DNA of 54,188 bases from Holophagales bacterium UBA2201 (lineage in GTDB: Bacteria > Acidobacteriota > Thermoanaerobaculia > UBA2201): positions 623 through 54,810 of the forward strand of contig DCUZ01000093.1 in assembly GCA_002327305.1 (NCBI GenBank), read 5' to 3'. The translations under genes were made by a program, and so were the position numbers. Below are positions 1 to 9,608 of this stretch, in pieces; the stretch's first letter is position 1, and every line of letters starts with the position of its first letter. The notes below the pieces were generated by a model, which was not told where the DNA came from, made no database searches, and saw only the letters and a list, made by a program, of their open reading frames with translations.

Positions 1-1526
1 TTGGTCGGAGTCGGCGGCGCTGTGGGGCGGGGGGCGGGGGCGGCCGCTTGCGGCGGTGGAGCGGGGGGAGGAGCACCGGCCGGCGGTTGAGTCGGAGTGG
101 ATGGCGTGAGGGGGACGGGGGCCGGATTGGCGGCTTGCGGAGGGCGGGCGGTGGACGGTGGGGGGGAAGCGGGTGCGGGGGGGGGCGGCAGGGGCATCTG
201 GGCCGCCGGGGCCGGTTTCGGGACCATCGTAACGGTGAGGCGCCGCAGTTGCTGGGCCGCGTCCTTGTAAGTCAGGTCCACATTGACGATCTTTTCGAAG
301 ATCTCCTTGGCCCCCCTGTGGTCGTTCATGGAGAGGAGGAGTTCCGCCATGTCATAGTAGGTCTCCAGCGTCTCCTCGGAAATGGGGTACTCCGCGGCGA
401 TCTCCTGGTACCGCTTCACCGCCATCTCGTTGAGCCCCACGGCGAGGAACGCCTTGCAGATGAGGATGCTGGCCTTGAGGTACTCGGGGTGGTCGGGGGC
501 GATCTTCTGGAGGAGGTGGATGGCCTTCTGGTGGCTTCCCTGGTATTGGTAGAGGCGCCCCGCCTTGTAGAAGTCCCCCTCCCGCTCGAAGCATTCGGCG
601 GCGCGGCCGTAGTCCTTGAGCTTGTAATAGAGGTCCGCGGCGGCGGCGTTGTGCCCCGCCCGGTCGTAGAGCTCGGCGGCCTCGCGGAACCTGCCGATCT
701 GCATATACAGTTCGGCCGACTGGTAGAGGTCGCCGCTGGCCTGGTAGGCCAGGGCGGACTTGAGGGTGTTGCCCGTCTTTTCGAAGCACTGGGCCGCCTC
801 GGGGTACTCCTCCACGGCCATGCAAACCTCGCCCAGGGCCTCGATGAGGCCGTCCCTGGTCAGCTGGCTGAGGATGCGGAACCCCTGCCCCTTGAAATGG
901 TTGCGGTAGACGGAGGTGGCCTGTTCCATCTCCCCCGCCTCCAGGAGGAGGACGAACCCCTTGAGGGGCTCCGAGGTCTTGAGGTAGATGTCGGCGGCGC
1001 GGACGAAATCGCGCGCCTTGACGAAAAGGGCGGCGATGCGCTGGGCCTCGGGCCCGGTCAGTTGGGAGAGGAACCCGGCGCTTTCGACGAGGTATTGACG
1101 GTAGGCGGCGATGGCCTGTTCTTCCTTTTTCCCCTTCTCCCACAGGGCCCCGGCCTTGAGGTACTGGCCGGCCTTGAAGTAAAACTCCGCGGCCCGTTCT
1201 GGCTGGCCGAGGCGTTCCCACAGGTCGGCGGCCTTCCTGAAGTCGCCCGCTTTCTCCCAGCTGGAGGCGGCGCGGTCGAAGGCCTCGGCCTTTTCGTACA
1301 GTTGGGCCGCCTGCGCGTGGTCGCCCGTCTTCTGGGCGAGCTCGGCCCCCTTCGCGAACATTCCCCCCTCCGCATAGGCCTGGATGGCGCGGGCGCTGTT
1401 CCCCGTCTTCTGGTACATGTAGGCGGCCTTCTCGGGGCGGCCGGCCTGGAGATAAAGAACCGCCGCCTCCTCGAACTTGCCCTTCAATTCCAATTTCAGG
1501 GCCTTTTCCTGGAGGTCGCTTTTCAT
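1..1526 (-). CDS. TPR-repeat protein, C-terminus beyond window
   Basis: The frame opens with ATG at 1526 and stays open to the window edge, so the 3' end is missing and about 508 residues are visible. Residues 1 to about 420 are short amphipathic helices with TPR-like spacing (recurring A..Y.KAG...KAA pattern), which in this fold make a superhelical protein-binding scaffold. From about residue 430 the chain is almost pure Pro/Ala/Thr, a disordered linker that probably leads to another domain outside the window. No signal peptide is visible, so a cytoplasmic location is likely. The gene is divergent from the cytochrome gene at 1787. Its partner and exact role cannot be told from the sequence. 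Confidence 0.8.
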   Translation of the reverse strand, partial: MKSDLQEKALKLELKGKFEEAAVLYLQAGRPEKAAYMYQKTGNSARAIQAYAEGGMFAKGAELAQKTGDHAQAAQLYEKAEAFDRAASSWEKAGDFRKAADLWERLGQPERAAEFYFKAGQYLKAGALWEKGKKEEQAIAAYRQYLVESAGFLSQLTGPEAQRIAALFVKARDFVRAADIYLKTSEPLKGFVLLLEAGEMEQATSVYRNHFKGQGFRILSQLTRDGLIEALGEVCMAVEEYPEAAQCFEKTGNTLKSALAYQASGDLYQSAELYMQIGRFREAAELYDRAGHNAAAADLYYKLKDYGRAAECFEREGDFYKAGRLYQYQGSHQKAIHLLQKIAPDHPEYLKASILICKAFLAVGLNEMAVKRYQEIAAEYPISEETLETYYDMAELLLSMNDHRGAKEIFEKIVNVDLTYKDAAQQLRRLTVTMVPKPAPAAQMPLPPPPAPASPPPSTARPPQAANPAPVPLTPSTPTQPPAGAPPPAPPPQAAAPAPRPTAPPTPT

Positions 1527-1534
1527 GCCCCACC

Positions 1535-1563
1535 ATAGTAAACCGCCCGGACCGGGGTGTCAA
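1535..1563 (-). promoter_or_regulatory. Promoter of TPR gene
   Basis: On the minus strand, a perfect -35 TTGACA (1563-1558) lies 17 nt from -10 TACTAT (1540-1535). The predicted start of transcription is near 1528, two bases before the ATG at 1526, so the mRNA should be essentially leaderless. Confidence 0.7.
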
Positions 1564-1644
1564 GGGCGGCAGGGGCGCCGGGCGGGCCCCCCCCCGCCCC
1601 CGACGGGGCCCCTGCCCGGTCCCCGTCCATCCTCCGGGGGCGCC

Positions 1645-1673
1645 TTGCAATATCGGCCGGCATTCGGTATACT
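1645..1673 (+). promoter_or_regulatory. Promoter of CbcL-like cytochrome gene
   Basis: -35 TTGCAA (1645-1650), 17-nt spacer, -10 TATACT (1668-1673). Transcription should begin near 1680, leaving a leader of about 107 nt. That is long for this window, and the leader can fold (1679-1750). Confidence 0.6.
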
Positions 1674-1678
1674 TCGGC

Positions 1679-1750
1679 GCGATGCGCTGGGAGGAAAATC
1701 CGGGGAGCCGGAGTGCGACCGTGGGCTTTTTGCCGGCCCGTCCGCATCGC
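1679..1750 (+). promoter_or_regulatory. Structured 5' leader of cytochrome gene
   Basis: GCGATGCG (1679-1686) pairs perfectly with CGCATCGC (1743-1750) and encloses smaller helices, including GCCGG/CCGGC arms near 1707 and 1732. The predicted transcript begins almost exactly at the first base of the stem. It could be a regulatory RNA or an mRNA-stabilising structure. I could not match it to a riboswitch class I know. Confidence 0.3.
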
Positions 1751-1786
1751 CGATCGCGCGCGACTATTTGAAATCGGGAGAACCAG

Positions 1787-3727
1787 ATGAAACGCTTCGC
1801 CGTCGCAATGCTGCTGTTGTCCGCCGCCGCCTGGGCCGCCGGCCCGTCCAATCAGGACTGTCTGGACTGCCACTCCATGGAGGGGCTCGAGGGGGTCACC
1901 GAGCGCGGGAAGAAGTTGGACCTCTTCGTCCCCGAAAACGCCCTGACGGGTTCCGTCCACGAGACCTTCGCCTGCGTGGATTGCCACACCGGGGCCGTCG
2001 ACTGGACCGACGGGCCCCACGCTCCGGATGGCCTGAAGGTCGCCTGCGCCAACTGCCACGAGGCGGAAGCGAAGATCTTCGGGGCCCAGGATGTCCACGG
2101 GAAGGCCCACGCCCGCAAGGACCCCATGGCTCCCTATTGCCACTCCTGCCACGGCGGGCACCGGATCCTCCCCCTCTCCTCCCCCGAGTCGGCCACGGCC
2201 CGGCAGAACCAGGCCGACACCTGCGGCCGCTGTCACGGGAGCGAGGAGATCAACACGCAGGCCAACATCCTCAAGCGCAACCTCATCTCCCGTTACAAAT
2301 CCAGCGTCCACTGGGAGGCCATCCAGAGGGGGCGGCCCGGGGCCTCCTGCACCGACTGCCACGGCTTCCATACCATCCTCTCCTCGGAGCGGCCCGATTC
2401 CACCGTCTCCCAGGTGGGGATCGTCAAGACCTGCATGGTGTGCCATCCCAACCCGTCGCGGTCCTTTCGGGAAGGGGCCCACGCCCGCGCCCTTTTCCAC
2501 GGCAACCACGACGTCCCCACCTGCACCACCTGCCACGGTGACCACGACATGGCCTCCCTCAAGGTGCGCACCGGCGACGCCAAGCAGTGGGCCGCCACCC
2601 AGGTGTGCATCTGGTGCCACAGCAACGCGCGGATGATGGCGAGGTACGGTCTCAACACCGACCCCGTGGAGAGTTACCTCAAGGACTTCCACGGCCTCAC
2701 CGCCCGCGGCACCGCGGGCGCCTCCGCCACCTGCGCCGACTGCCACGACGCGCACCACTCCCTCCCCTCCTCCCACCCCCAATCGCGGATGAGCATCACC
2801 AACCGCGGCACCGCCTGCGGGGAGTGCCACGGCCAGGTGAGCCAATCCTTCGCCATGGCCTTCTCCCACAAAAAGGCCATGCAGTACACCGGGGCGAAGA
2901 TCGAGGGGATCGTCCGGGTGGCCTACATCGTCATCATCCTCGGCTCGGTGGCCGGGATGCTGGCCCACAATCTTCTGCAATGGATCTGGGCCGTCCGCCG
3001 CAAACATGCGGAACAAAGCGCCCAAAAACACATCCGCCGGATGACGCGATTCGAGCTTGTCTCCCATTTCGTCCTCTTCATCGCCTTCGCGATGCTCGTG
3101 GTCACCGGGTTCGCCCTCAAGTTCCCCGAAACCTTCTGGGCCCGATGGCTCTTCGCCCTCGGGATGACCGAGGCGGTGCGCGCCTTCCTCCACCGGACGG
3201 CGGCCGTCTTCATGTCACTCGATTTCTTCCTTTTCCTCGTCTACATGGTGGCGGCGCGGCGCGGCAAGAAGGTGCTCAAGGCGATGCTCCCGTTCCCGAT
3301 CAAGAAGGACATCGCGGAGTTCATCGCCACGATGAAGTACTACCTCGGCCTTCAGAAGGAGCGTCCCCGGTTCGGGATCTTCAACTACGCCGAGAAGTTC
3401 GAGTTCTGGGCCCTGGTCTGGGGGACCCTCATCATGGCGGTCACCGGGTTCATCCTCTGGTTCCCCCACAGCCTTCCGCACTCCTGGCCCCCGTGGGTCC
3501 AGACCGTCTCCCGCATCATCCATTACTACGAGGCCCTCCTCGCCACCCTCGCCATCCTCATCTGGCACGGCTGGCACACCATTTTCCACCCCGACGAATA
3601 TCCCATGAGCACCACCTGGCTCACCGGCTACATCACCGAGGAGGAGGCCCGCCACAAGTACAGCGACGAGGCCCTGGCGGCGATGCTGCCGAAGGAGAAG
3701 GCCGGGGATACGCAAGAAGAGGCGTAG
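1787..3727 (+). CDS. 11-heme cytochrome c fused to diheme-type cytochrome b domain (CbcL-like)
   Basis: 646 residues. A signal peptide (1-18) is followed by eleven CXXCH heme c sites between residue 25 and about 345, for example CLDCH at 25-29, CHSCH, CIWCH and CGECH. Five hydrophobic helices follow (about 374-400, 420-444, 471-489, 537-558 and 575-598). Histidines in helices 2, 3 and 5 are suited to b-heme ligation. The architecture matches CbcL-type inner-membrane quinol oxidoreductases of metal-reducing bacteria: the b domain takes electrons from menaquinol and the periplasmic c hemes pass them outward. The start has GGGAG 6 nt upstream. It stands alone with its own promoter, a structured leader and a terminator at 3782. 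Electron acceptor unknown. Confidence 0.85.
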   Translation: MKRFAVAMLLLSAAAWAAGPSNQDCLDCHSMEGLEGVTERGKKLDLFVPENALTGSVHETFACVDCHTGAVDWTDGPHAPDGLKVACANCHEAEAKIFGAQDVHGKAHARKDPMAPYCHSCHGGHRILPLSSPESATARQNQADTCGRCHGSEEINTQANILKRNLISRYKSSVHWEAIQRGRPGASCTDCHGFHTILSSERPDSTVSQVGIVKTCMVCHPNPSRSFREGAHARALFHGNHDVPTCTTCHGDHDMASLKVRTGDAKQWAATQVCIWCHSNARMMARYGLNTDPVESYLKDFHGLTARGTAGASATCADCHDAHHSLPSSHPQSRMSITNRGTACGECHGQVSQSFAMAFSHKKAMQYTGAKIEGIVRVAYIVIILGSVAGMLAHNLLQWIWAVRRKHAEQSAQKHIRRMTRFELVSHFVLFIAFAMLVVTGFALKFPETFWARWLFALGMTEAVRAFLHRTAAVFMSLDFFLFLVYMVAARRGKKVLKAMLPFPIKKDIAEFIATMKYYLGLQKERPRFGIFNYAEKFEFWALVWGTLIMAVTGFILWFPHSLPHSWPPWVQTVSRIIHYYEALLATLAILIWHGWHTIFHPDEYPMSTTWLTGYITEEEARHKYSDEALAAMLPKEKAGDTQEEA

Positions 3728-3781
3728 CGCGCCAGGCGCATCGGCGCAGATGCTGATTCAACGCAGCAGGATGGAATCGTT

Positions 3782-3813
3782 GCCGCCCGGGAGGTCCCGG
3801 GCGGCCCGTTTTT
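3782..3813 (+). terminator. Rho-independent terminator after cytochrome gene
   Basis: GCCGCCCGGGA (3782-3792) pairs with TCCCGGGCGGC (3795-3805), followed by CCG and a T-run (3809-3813). It lies about 55 nt after the stop codon and separates the cytochrome from the addAB operon. Confidence 0.8.
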
Positions 3814-3856
3814 CGGCGGGGGGGGGCGACCGCCGAGGGCGGGTTTCCGCCGGCGG

Positions 3857-3885
3857 TTGTCTTCCCGTCCCCGGCGTGATTAAAT
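3857..3885 (+). promoter_or_regulatory. Promoter of addA
   Basis: -35 TTGTCT (3857-3862), 17-nt spacer, -10 TTAAAT (3880-3885). Predicted transcription start near 3892, only 3 nt before the ATG at 3895, so the transcript should have almost no leader and no Shine-Dalgarno. Confidence 0.5.
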
Positions 3886-3894
3886 GAGGGTCGC

Positions 3895-6837
3895 ATGGAC
3901 CACCGCTTTCCCGAAGTGATCCGGGTGGAGGCCTCGGCGGGGTCGGGCAAGACCACGCACCTGGCCCTGAGGTACATCGACCTCCTCCTGAACGCCGGCT
4001 CCCCGCCCGCCTCCATCCTGGCCGTCACCTTCACCAAAAAGGCGACGGTGGAGATGCAGGACCGCATCCTCCTCTTCCTCAAGAAATTGGCCCTGGGGAA
4101 GGCGGACGAGCGGCTGGACCGCCTTCCCCACCGTCCCGCGCCGGAGAAGGCGGGGGCGGCCGTGGACGCCCTCCTGGCGAACTTCCACGATTTCCGCGTC
4201 TCCACCATCGATTCCTTCCTCACCGCCCTGGCCCGGGCGACGGCGCTGGAGAACGCCCTCTCGCCCTCCTTCGAGGTGGACCTGGACCCCCGCGGCCTCT
4301 CCGGGCGGGCCATGCTGGCCCTTCTGGAGGACTACGGTCCCGCCACCGTCTCGCGTCATCCCGAGCTGGAGGAGGCGCTGGGGTGGCTCCTCGCGACGCA
4401 GGACGACCTGGCCTGGGACCTGGGGCGCGTCCTCGAGGAGCGGTTCCGCGTCCTGCGCCACGCCGAAACGGTGAGGAGCGCCCCCATCGCGGAGGACGCG
4501 GGGGGCGCCCAGCCCTTCGCCCTGGAACAATTGCTCAGGGGGACGCTGGAGAGGCGGGTCCTGGGCCTTCTGGACGCGGGGGAACTGGAGTACCGGTACA
4601 GGGGCGACCCCCTGCGCGATTTCGCCCGCCGGGGTCGCCCCCTGGAGGAGGTCGGCGCCCTGTTCCGCGGCGCCGGCGGCGTCTTCAAGAAGGCGACGGC
4701 CTCCAAGGCCAAGGGGTGGGAGGAGATCGGGGCCCTCGCCCGCCGCCTCCTGGAGGCCCGCTCGCGGCGGCGGTCGGCCCCCTCGGTTGCGCTCCACCGC
4801 CGCGTCCGCGCCCTCTTCGTCCGCCTCCAGGAAGAGGGGAACACCCTCCTGCTGGACACCCTGCAGGAGACCGTCCGCGACTACATCGGCCAGGAGGGGG
4901 CCGTCCCGTACGTCTACATCAAGCTGGGGGCGGCCCTGCGCCACTATCTCATCGACGAGTTCCAGGACACCTCGCCCCTGCAATGGGCCGTCTTCCTTCC
5001 CCTCGTGGAGGAGGCCGCGGCCGGCGACGGCTCCCTCTTCTTCGTCGGCGACATCAAGCAGGCCATCTACGGCTGGCGGGGGGGCGATTACTCCCTGTTC
5101 CACCGGGCGGCCGGGACGCTGGCCGTGCCCGTGAGGGGCGTCGAGCTGGCCGACAACTGGCGCTCGGCCGAGGCCATCCCCCGCTTCGTGGGAGCGGTCT
5201 TCGCGCGGGACAACCTGGAACGCTGGCTGGGCGGCGCGTTCGGGGAGGACGACCGGATCGACACAGGGGCGGTGGTCGGCCATTTCGAGCGGGTGGCCCA
5301 GACGGCCCACCGTCCGGGAGGATATGTCCGGGTGGAACCCATCCCCGGGGAGCCGGGGGGGAAAGACGCGGTGGACGCCGCCGTTCTGGAGCGGCTCGCC
5401 GCTGGAGTGCGCGAGGCGCGCCGGCGGCACCCCTGGCGCTCCATCGCCGTCATCGTCCGGCGCAACGCCCAGGCGCGGACGGCCCTTCAGGACCTTCTGG
5501 AGCGCGGCATCCCGGCCGTTTCCCCCTCGGCCCTGGGGCTCCTTTCCGCTCCGCGGGTGCGGGAGGTGCTGGCGTTCCTGCGGTGGCTGGACGACCCCGC
5601 CGACGACCTTTCCCTGGCGGGATTTCTCCTGGGGCCGCTGTTTCTGGGGCGGGCCGGCCTCGAGGCCGGGGCCGTCCTCGCCCTGTTGGAGGGGCGCGAC
5701 CGCTCCGTCCCCCTTTACTCGGCGTTCCGCGAGGCCCACCGGGCGATCTGGGAAGAGGTGCTCGCGCCCCTTTTCCGACAGGCGGGGTTCCTCCCTCCCT
5801 ACGACCTGGCCTGCCGCCTCCTTGCCGTGACCGGGGCTTTCGAGCGGTTTCCGGGGGACGAGGCCTTCCTCTACGCCCTCCTCGAACTGATCAAGGACCT
5901 GGAAGCCGAGGGGCGCAATTCCCTGGGGCGTCTCCTGGGGGCCCTGCGCGAGGCGGAGCAAAACGACGAGGATCCCCACCCGGTGCGGATGCCCCCGGGG
6001 GCCGACGCCGTCCAGGTCCTCACCATCCACAAGGCCAAAGGGCTGGAGTATCCGGCCGTCTTCCTCCCCTGGGCCATGCTGGACTGGCATGCGCTCAACG
6101 ACCTTTTCGTTCCCGACGGGGAGGCCCTGCGTCCCTACCGGGTGACGAAGGAACGCGTCGGCGACCTGCCGAAAGCGGTGCGCGAGGAGTACCGGCAGGT
6201 GCGGACCCGGGGGCTGGTGGAGGAGTTGAACGCCTTCTATGTGGCCTGCACGCGGGCCCGCGAGGAACTGGTGGTCCTGGTCCCCCGGTACGCCCGCGAA
6301 AGCATGAAAAAGCGGACCCCGGTCCCGTACGAGGCGATGGAAGACGGCGCCCCCGGGCCGGACCTGGCGGGGGAGGCGCCGCAGGCCGCGCCCATGCGGA
6401 GAGCGCCCCGGCGGCCGGGGGACTGGCGTGACCGGCTGGTGCGGCGCGTCCCCGACCCGGGACCGCCCGCCGGACCCGGCCGGCGGGAGGCCCTGGAGCG
6501 GGGCAGGGAACTCCACCGGGCGATGGAATCGGCGCGGCGGTTCGAGGACTTGGACCCGCTGACGCGGGAGGCCATCGGGGCGCCGGAGGGGGAGACCGTA
6601 CTCCGTCACGAACAGGAAATCGTCGCTCCCGACGGGCGCACCCACCGCGTGGACCTCCTGGTGCGGTCCGGAAACCGGGTCTGGGTGGTGGATTACAAGA
6701 GCGGCGGCGGCGATCCCGCCGGCGACCGGGCCCAAATGCGCCGCTACCTGGAACTGGCGCGCCCCCTCTTTGCCGGGTGCTCCGTCGACGGGCTTCTGGT
6801 CTATCTCGACCGCGGCCGGGTGGAGGCGGTGCCGTGA
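3895..6837 (+). CDS. addA: AddA-like helicase-nuclease (UvrD/RecB superfamily)
   Basis: 980 residues, a usual length for small AddA proteins. Superfamily 1A helicase motifs appear in order: Walker A ASAGSGKT (13-20), motif II LIDEFQDTS (about 352), GDIKQAIYGWRGGD (about 384), IHKAKGLEYP (about 711) and FYVACTRAREEL (about 781). The C-terminus carries a PD-(D/E)XK nuclease signature, HRVDLLV then VVDYKSG (about 931-937). In the AddAB/RecBCD families such proteins unwind and resect double-strand ends before RecA loading. The stop overlaps the GTG start of the next gene (GTGA at 6834-6837), so the two are probably translationally coupled and form one complex. The shorter name exonuclease V beta also fits. 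Confidence 0.85.
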   Translation: MDHRFPEVIRVEASAGSGKTTHLALRYIDLLLNAGSPPASILAVTFTKKATVEMQDRILLFLKKLALGKADERLDRLPHRPAPEKAGAAVDALLANFHDFRVSTIDSFLTALARATALENALSPSFEVDLDPRGLSGRAMLALLEDYGPATVSRHPELEEALGWLLATQDDLAWDLGRVLEERFRVLRHAETVRSAPIAEDAGGAQPFALEQLLRGTLERRVLGLLDAGELEYRYRGDPLRDFARRGRPLEEVGALFRGAGGVFKKATASKAKGWEEIGALARRLLEARSRRRSAPSVALHRRVRALFVRLQEEGNTLLLDTLQETVRDYIGQEGAVPYVYIKLGAALRHYLIDEFQDTSPLQWAVFLPLVEEAAAGDGSLFFVGDIKQAIYGWRGGDYSLFHRAAGTLAVPVRGVELADNWRSAEAIPRFVGAVFARDNLERWLGGAFGEDDRIDTGAVVGHFERVAQTAHRPGGYVRVEPIPGEPGGKDAVDAAVLERLAAGVREARRRHPWRSIAVIVRRNAQARTALQDLLERGIPAVSPSALGLLSAPRVREVLAFLRWLDDPADDLSLAGFLLGPLFLGRAGLEAGAVLALLEGRDRSVPLYSAFREAHRAIWEEVLAPLFRQAGFLPPYDLACRLLAVTGAFERFPGDEAFLYALLELIKDLEAEGRNSLGRLLGALREAEQNDEDPHPVRMPPGADAVQVLTIHKAKGLEYPAVFLPWAMLDWHALNDLFVPDGEALRPYRVTKERVGDLPKAVREEYRQVRTRGLVEELNAFYVACTRAREELVVLVPRYARESMKKRTPVPYEAMEDGAPGPDLAGEAPQAAPMRRAPRRPGDWRDRLVRRVPDPGPPAGPGRREALERGRELHRAMESARRFEDLDPLTREAIGAPEGETVLRHEQEIVAPDGRTHRVDLLVRSGNRVWVVDYKSGGGDPAGDRAQMRRYLELARPLFAGCSVDGLLVYLDRGRVEAVP

Positions 6838-9608
6838 GGCGCCGGCTCCTCCTCGCCCCGGGGGCCGACCTCCCCTCCTTCCTGGCGGAACTCCTTCCCA
6901 CGGGCGCGGACCTGACGGGGTGGACGGTGGTCTTTCCCCACGACCGGCCGCGCCACTCCCTCAACCGCCTCCTGGCGGCGAGGCAGAAGGGGCCCCTCTT
7001 CCCGCCGGCCTATCTCACCATGCCGCGCCTGCAGGAAGAAGTTCTGCGCCGCGTGGGGGCTCCTCCCGCCTTCGTCTCCAGGCTGGACGCCCTCGACCTC
7101 ATGTTCGGCCTGCTGGAGCGGGAGACCGGCGGCGAACTGGCGCGCCTGCGCGGGCGCCCGGCCCTGGCCTGGGCGTGGGCGGGGCGGCTGGTCGAAGCCG
7201 TCGACGAATTGGACGCCGAGATGGTCCCCGCGGACCGGCCCCTCCTTGACCCCCTCCCCGACCTTCCCGCCGCCTCACGGCTGGGGGAGGAGGTCCTGGA
7301 CCGGCTGGCGGCCCTGCGCCTGGCCTTCCGTGCGGCGCTGGAAGCGCGGGGACTTCTCACCCGGGGGATGGCGGCCTGGAGGGCCGCCGAAGCGGCCCGG
7401 ACGCGGGGATTCGAGGCCTGGGAAGAATTGGTCCTGGTCCTCCCCGAGGGGCTCACCGGCTCCGAGGCCGCCCTGGTCCGGACCTTGGACAAAAGCGGCA
7501 GGGCCACCCTCATCTCCCATGGGCCGGTTCCCGAGGCGCTGGGCGACCTTGCGTTCGAGCCGGTGGGTTCGGCGCGGCCGGAAGCCCCGCCCGCCTTCCA
7601 TTCGGCCTTCGACACCCATTCGGAGATCGAGGCCCTGAGGGGGCTGACGGCCTCCATGTCCCCGGGGGAACTGGAGCGCAGCGCCATCATCCTCCTCAAG
7701 GAGGAGGCCCTCGTCCCCCTCCTCGAGCATGTCCTGGCGGGTTTGGATGTGGAGTACAACATCTCGCTGGGATATCCTTTCAAACGGACCCCCCTCTACG
7801 CCCTCGTCCGCGGCCTTTTGGAACTCCAGGCGGCCCGGCGCGACGGCTTCTATCCCGCCCCCCTCTATCTGGAGGTGTTCCTCCACCCCTATTTGAAGAA
7901 CCTGGCCTCGGGGCCCCTTGACGCCGAGGGGGCGCGCATCCTGGCCCAGACGGTGGACCGGCATCTGGCCGGACAGGGCAAGCTCCATTTCGACCCCCAT
8001 GCCCTTGCCTCCCACCGGCCCCTGCTCGATGAGGCCGCGCGGCGCCTCGCCGGGCGGGCCTCCGATGGGGAGATCGCGGCCCACTGGGAATTTCTCCACT
8101 CCCTCTTTCTCCGGCCTCTGGAATCAGCCCAAACGCCCCGGGCCGCCGTGCGCGCCCTGCGGGAGGCCCTGACGGTTCTGTTGGGGGGGGGCGGGGCGTC
8201 GGACTACCCCTTCTCCGGGGAGTTTTTCCACACCATGGCGGGATTTCTGGAGGAGGTGGAGGATTCCACTCTGGCGGACCGCCCCGTCGGAATTCCTTTC
8301 CTTTACGAACTGCTGATCTCCCTGATGGGGGAAGCGCGGGTGGCGTTCACCGGCCTTCCCCTGCAGGGCCTTCAGGTCCTGGGGCTTCTCGAGGCGCGGC
8401 ACCTTGCCTTCGACCATCTCTTCGTTCTCGACGTCAACGAGGGGGTCCTTCCCTCCCTGGCGCTGGAAGACCCCCTTCTCCCCCTCCCCGTGCGGCGGCG
8501 GCTCGGTCTCCCCGGGCCCGGGGAGCGGCAGGCGGCCGCAGCGGCCCGGTTCGACCGTCTCCTGGCCGGATGCCGTTCCGCCCAAGTCCTCTTCGTCGAG
8601 GGGGAGGAGGAGATGCCCAGCCGGTTTCTCCTGCGCCGCCTTTGGGAGCAGGAACGAAAAGGGGAGCGACGCCTCGACGCCCCGAAGGGGGAGCCGGTCC
8701 TCCTGGGCCTCCGTCTGGTCCCCGCCCCGCCCCCCTCCGTGGCCAAGGACCCGAAGGTCGTGGGGCGCCTTGGGAATCGGGAGTGGTCCCCCTCCTCCCT
8801 CGACGCCTATCTGACCTGCCCCCTGCGGTTCTATTACGGCAAGGTCCTGGGGCTGGAGGAGCGGGAAGCCCTGGAGGAGGGGTTCGACGCCGGCACCGCC
8901 GGCCTCATCCTCCACCGGGCCCTCCAATGGCTGGTCGAGCCCCGCCTGGGACGCCCCCTGGACGAGGCCGCGTGCGGGGCGATGGTTCCGGCCGTGGGGC
9001 CCTGCCTCGACCGGGCTTTCGAGGAGCGGGGGTGGGAGAGGAGGGGGGAGGCCTACCTCGTCCATCGTCTCATGGCCCGCCGGATCGAGCGGTTCCTGCG
9101 GGAGGAAGCCGCGGAGGGGACGCCGGTCCCCGAGCGGCTCGAATGGCCGGTCGCCGGGGAGGCGGAGGGTTGGAAGTTCAAAGGGGTCCTGGACCGTTTC
9201 GATCGCCTCCCTGGCGGCGGCGCCCGCGTCCTGGACTACAAGAGCGGCCAGGCCCGACCCTTCCTCAAGAGGACCGATGCCCCTCCCCTCGGCCGCCGGG
9301 CCTGCCTGGAGGCCGGCGTGGGCTCGTTCCAGATGCCGGTCTACGCCCTCCTCGCCCACCTCTCCGCCGGGGTCCCCTACGCGGAGATGGAGGTGGTCAC
9401 CTTCTCCCTCCGCCGGTTCGAGAAAACCGCCCTCTTCGAGGGCGTGGCCGACCGCGATGCATGGATGGCCGAAGTGGCCCTGCCCACCCTGACCGCATTT
9501 CTCCGCGAGATCGCCGACCCCTCCGTCCCGTTCGAAGCCGATCCAGCCCAGGCGCGCGCCTGCCGCACCTGCCCCTACGGCGCCCTGTGCCCCCGCGGCG
9601 GGGTATAA
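6834..9608 (+). CDS. addB: AddB-like PD-(D/E)XK nuclease subunit
   Basis: 924 residues from GTG 6834, which overlaps the addA stop. This start keeps the conserved RRLLLAPGAD beginning, whereas an upstream in-frame ATG would run deep into addA. The N-terminal helicase-like half lacks a recognisable Walker A motif, as in many AddB subunits, so it is probably structural. The C-terminal nuclease has VLDYKSGQ (about 798-805). Cysteines at about 661 (TCPLRFYY) and the CRTCPYGALC cluster (about 912-921) match the AddB iron-sulfur site that closes the nuclease domain. Gene order is addA then addB, the reverse of the textbook Bacillus order. Partner of the preceding gene in end resection. Confidence 0.8.
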   Translation: MRRRLLLAPGADLPSFLAELLPTGADLTGWTVVFPHDRPRHSLNRLLAARQKGPLFPPAYLTMPRLQEEVLRRVGAPPAFVSRLDALDLMFGLLERETGGELARLRGRPALAWAWAGRLVEAVDELDAEMVPADRPLLDPLPDLPAASRLGEEVLDRLAALRLAFRAALEARGLLTRGMAAWRAAEAARTRGFEAWEELVLVLPEGLTGSEAALVRTLDKSGRATLISHGPVPEALGDLAFEPVGSARPEAPPAFHSAFDTHSEIEALRGLTASMSPGELERSAIILLKEEALVPLLEHVLAGLDVEYNISLGYPFKRTPLYALVRGLLELQAARRDGFYPAPLYLEVFLHPYLKNLASGPLDAEGARILAQTVDRHLAGQGKLHFDPHALASHRPLLDEAARRLAGRASDGEIAAHWEFLHSLFLRPLESAQTPRAAVRALREALTVLLGGGGASDYPFSGEFFHTMAGFLEEVEDSTLADRPVGIPFLYELLISLMGEARVAFTGLPLQGLQVLGLLEARHLAFDHLFVLDVNEGVLPSLALEDPLLPLPVRRRLGLPGPGERQAAAAARFDRLLAGCRSAQVLFVEGEEEMPSRFLLRRLWEQERKGERRLDAPKGEPVLLGLRLVPAPPPSVAKDPKVVGRLGNREWSPSSLDAYLTCPLRFYYGKVLGLEEREALEEGFDAGTAGLILHRALQWLVEPRLGRPLDEAACGAMVPAVGPCLDRAFEERGWERRGEAYLVHRLMARRIERFLREEAAEGTPVPERLEWPVAGEAEGWKFKGVLDRFDRLPGGGARVLDYKSGQARPFLKRTDAPPLGRRACLEAGVGSFQMPVYALLAHLSAGVPYAEMEVVTFSLRRFEKTALFEGVADRDAWMAEVALPTLTAFLREIADPSVPFEADPAQARACRTCPYGALCPRGGV

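Noticed and set aside
3880..6735. Large minus-strand frame opposite addA
   Set aside because: Shadow of the addA codon bias. No start signal and no recognisable domain, whereas addA has all helicase motifs.
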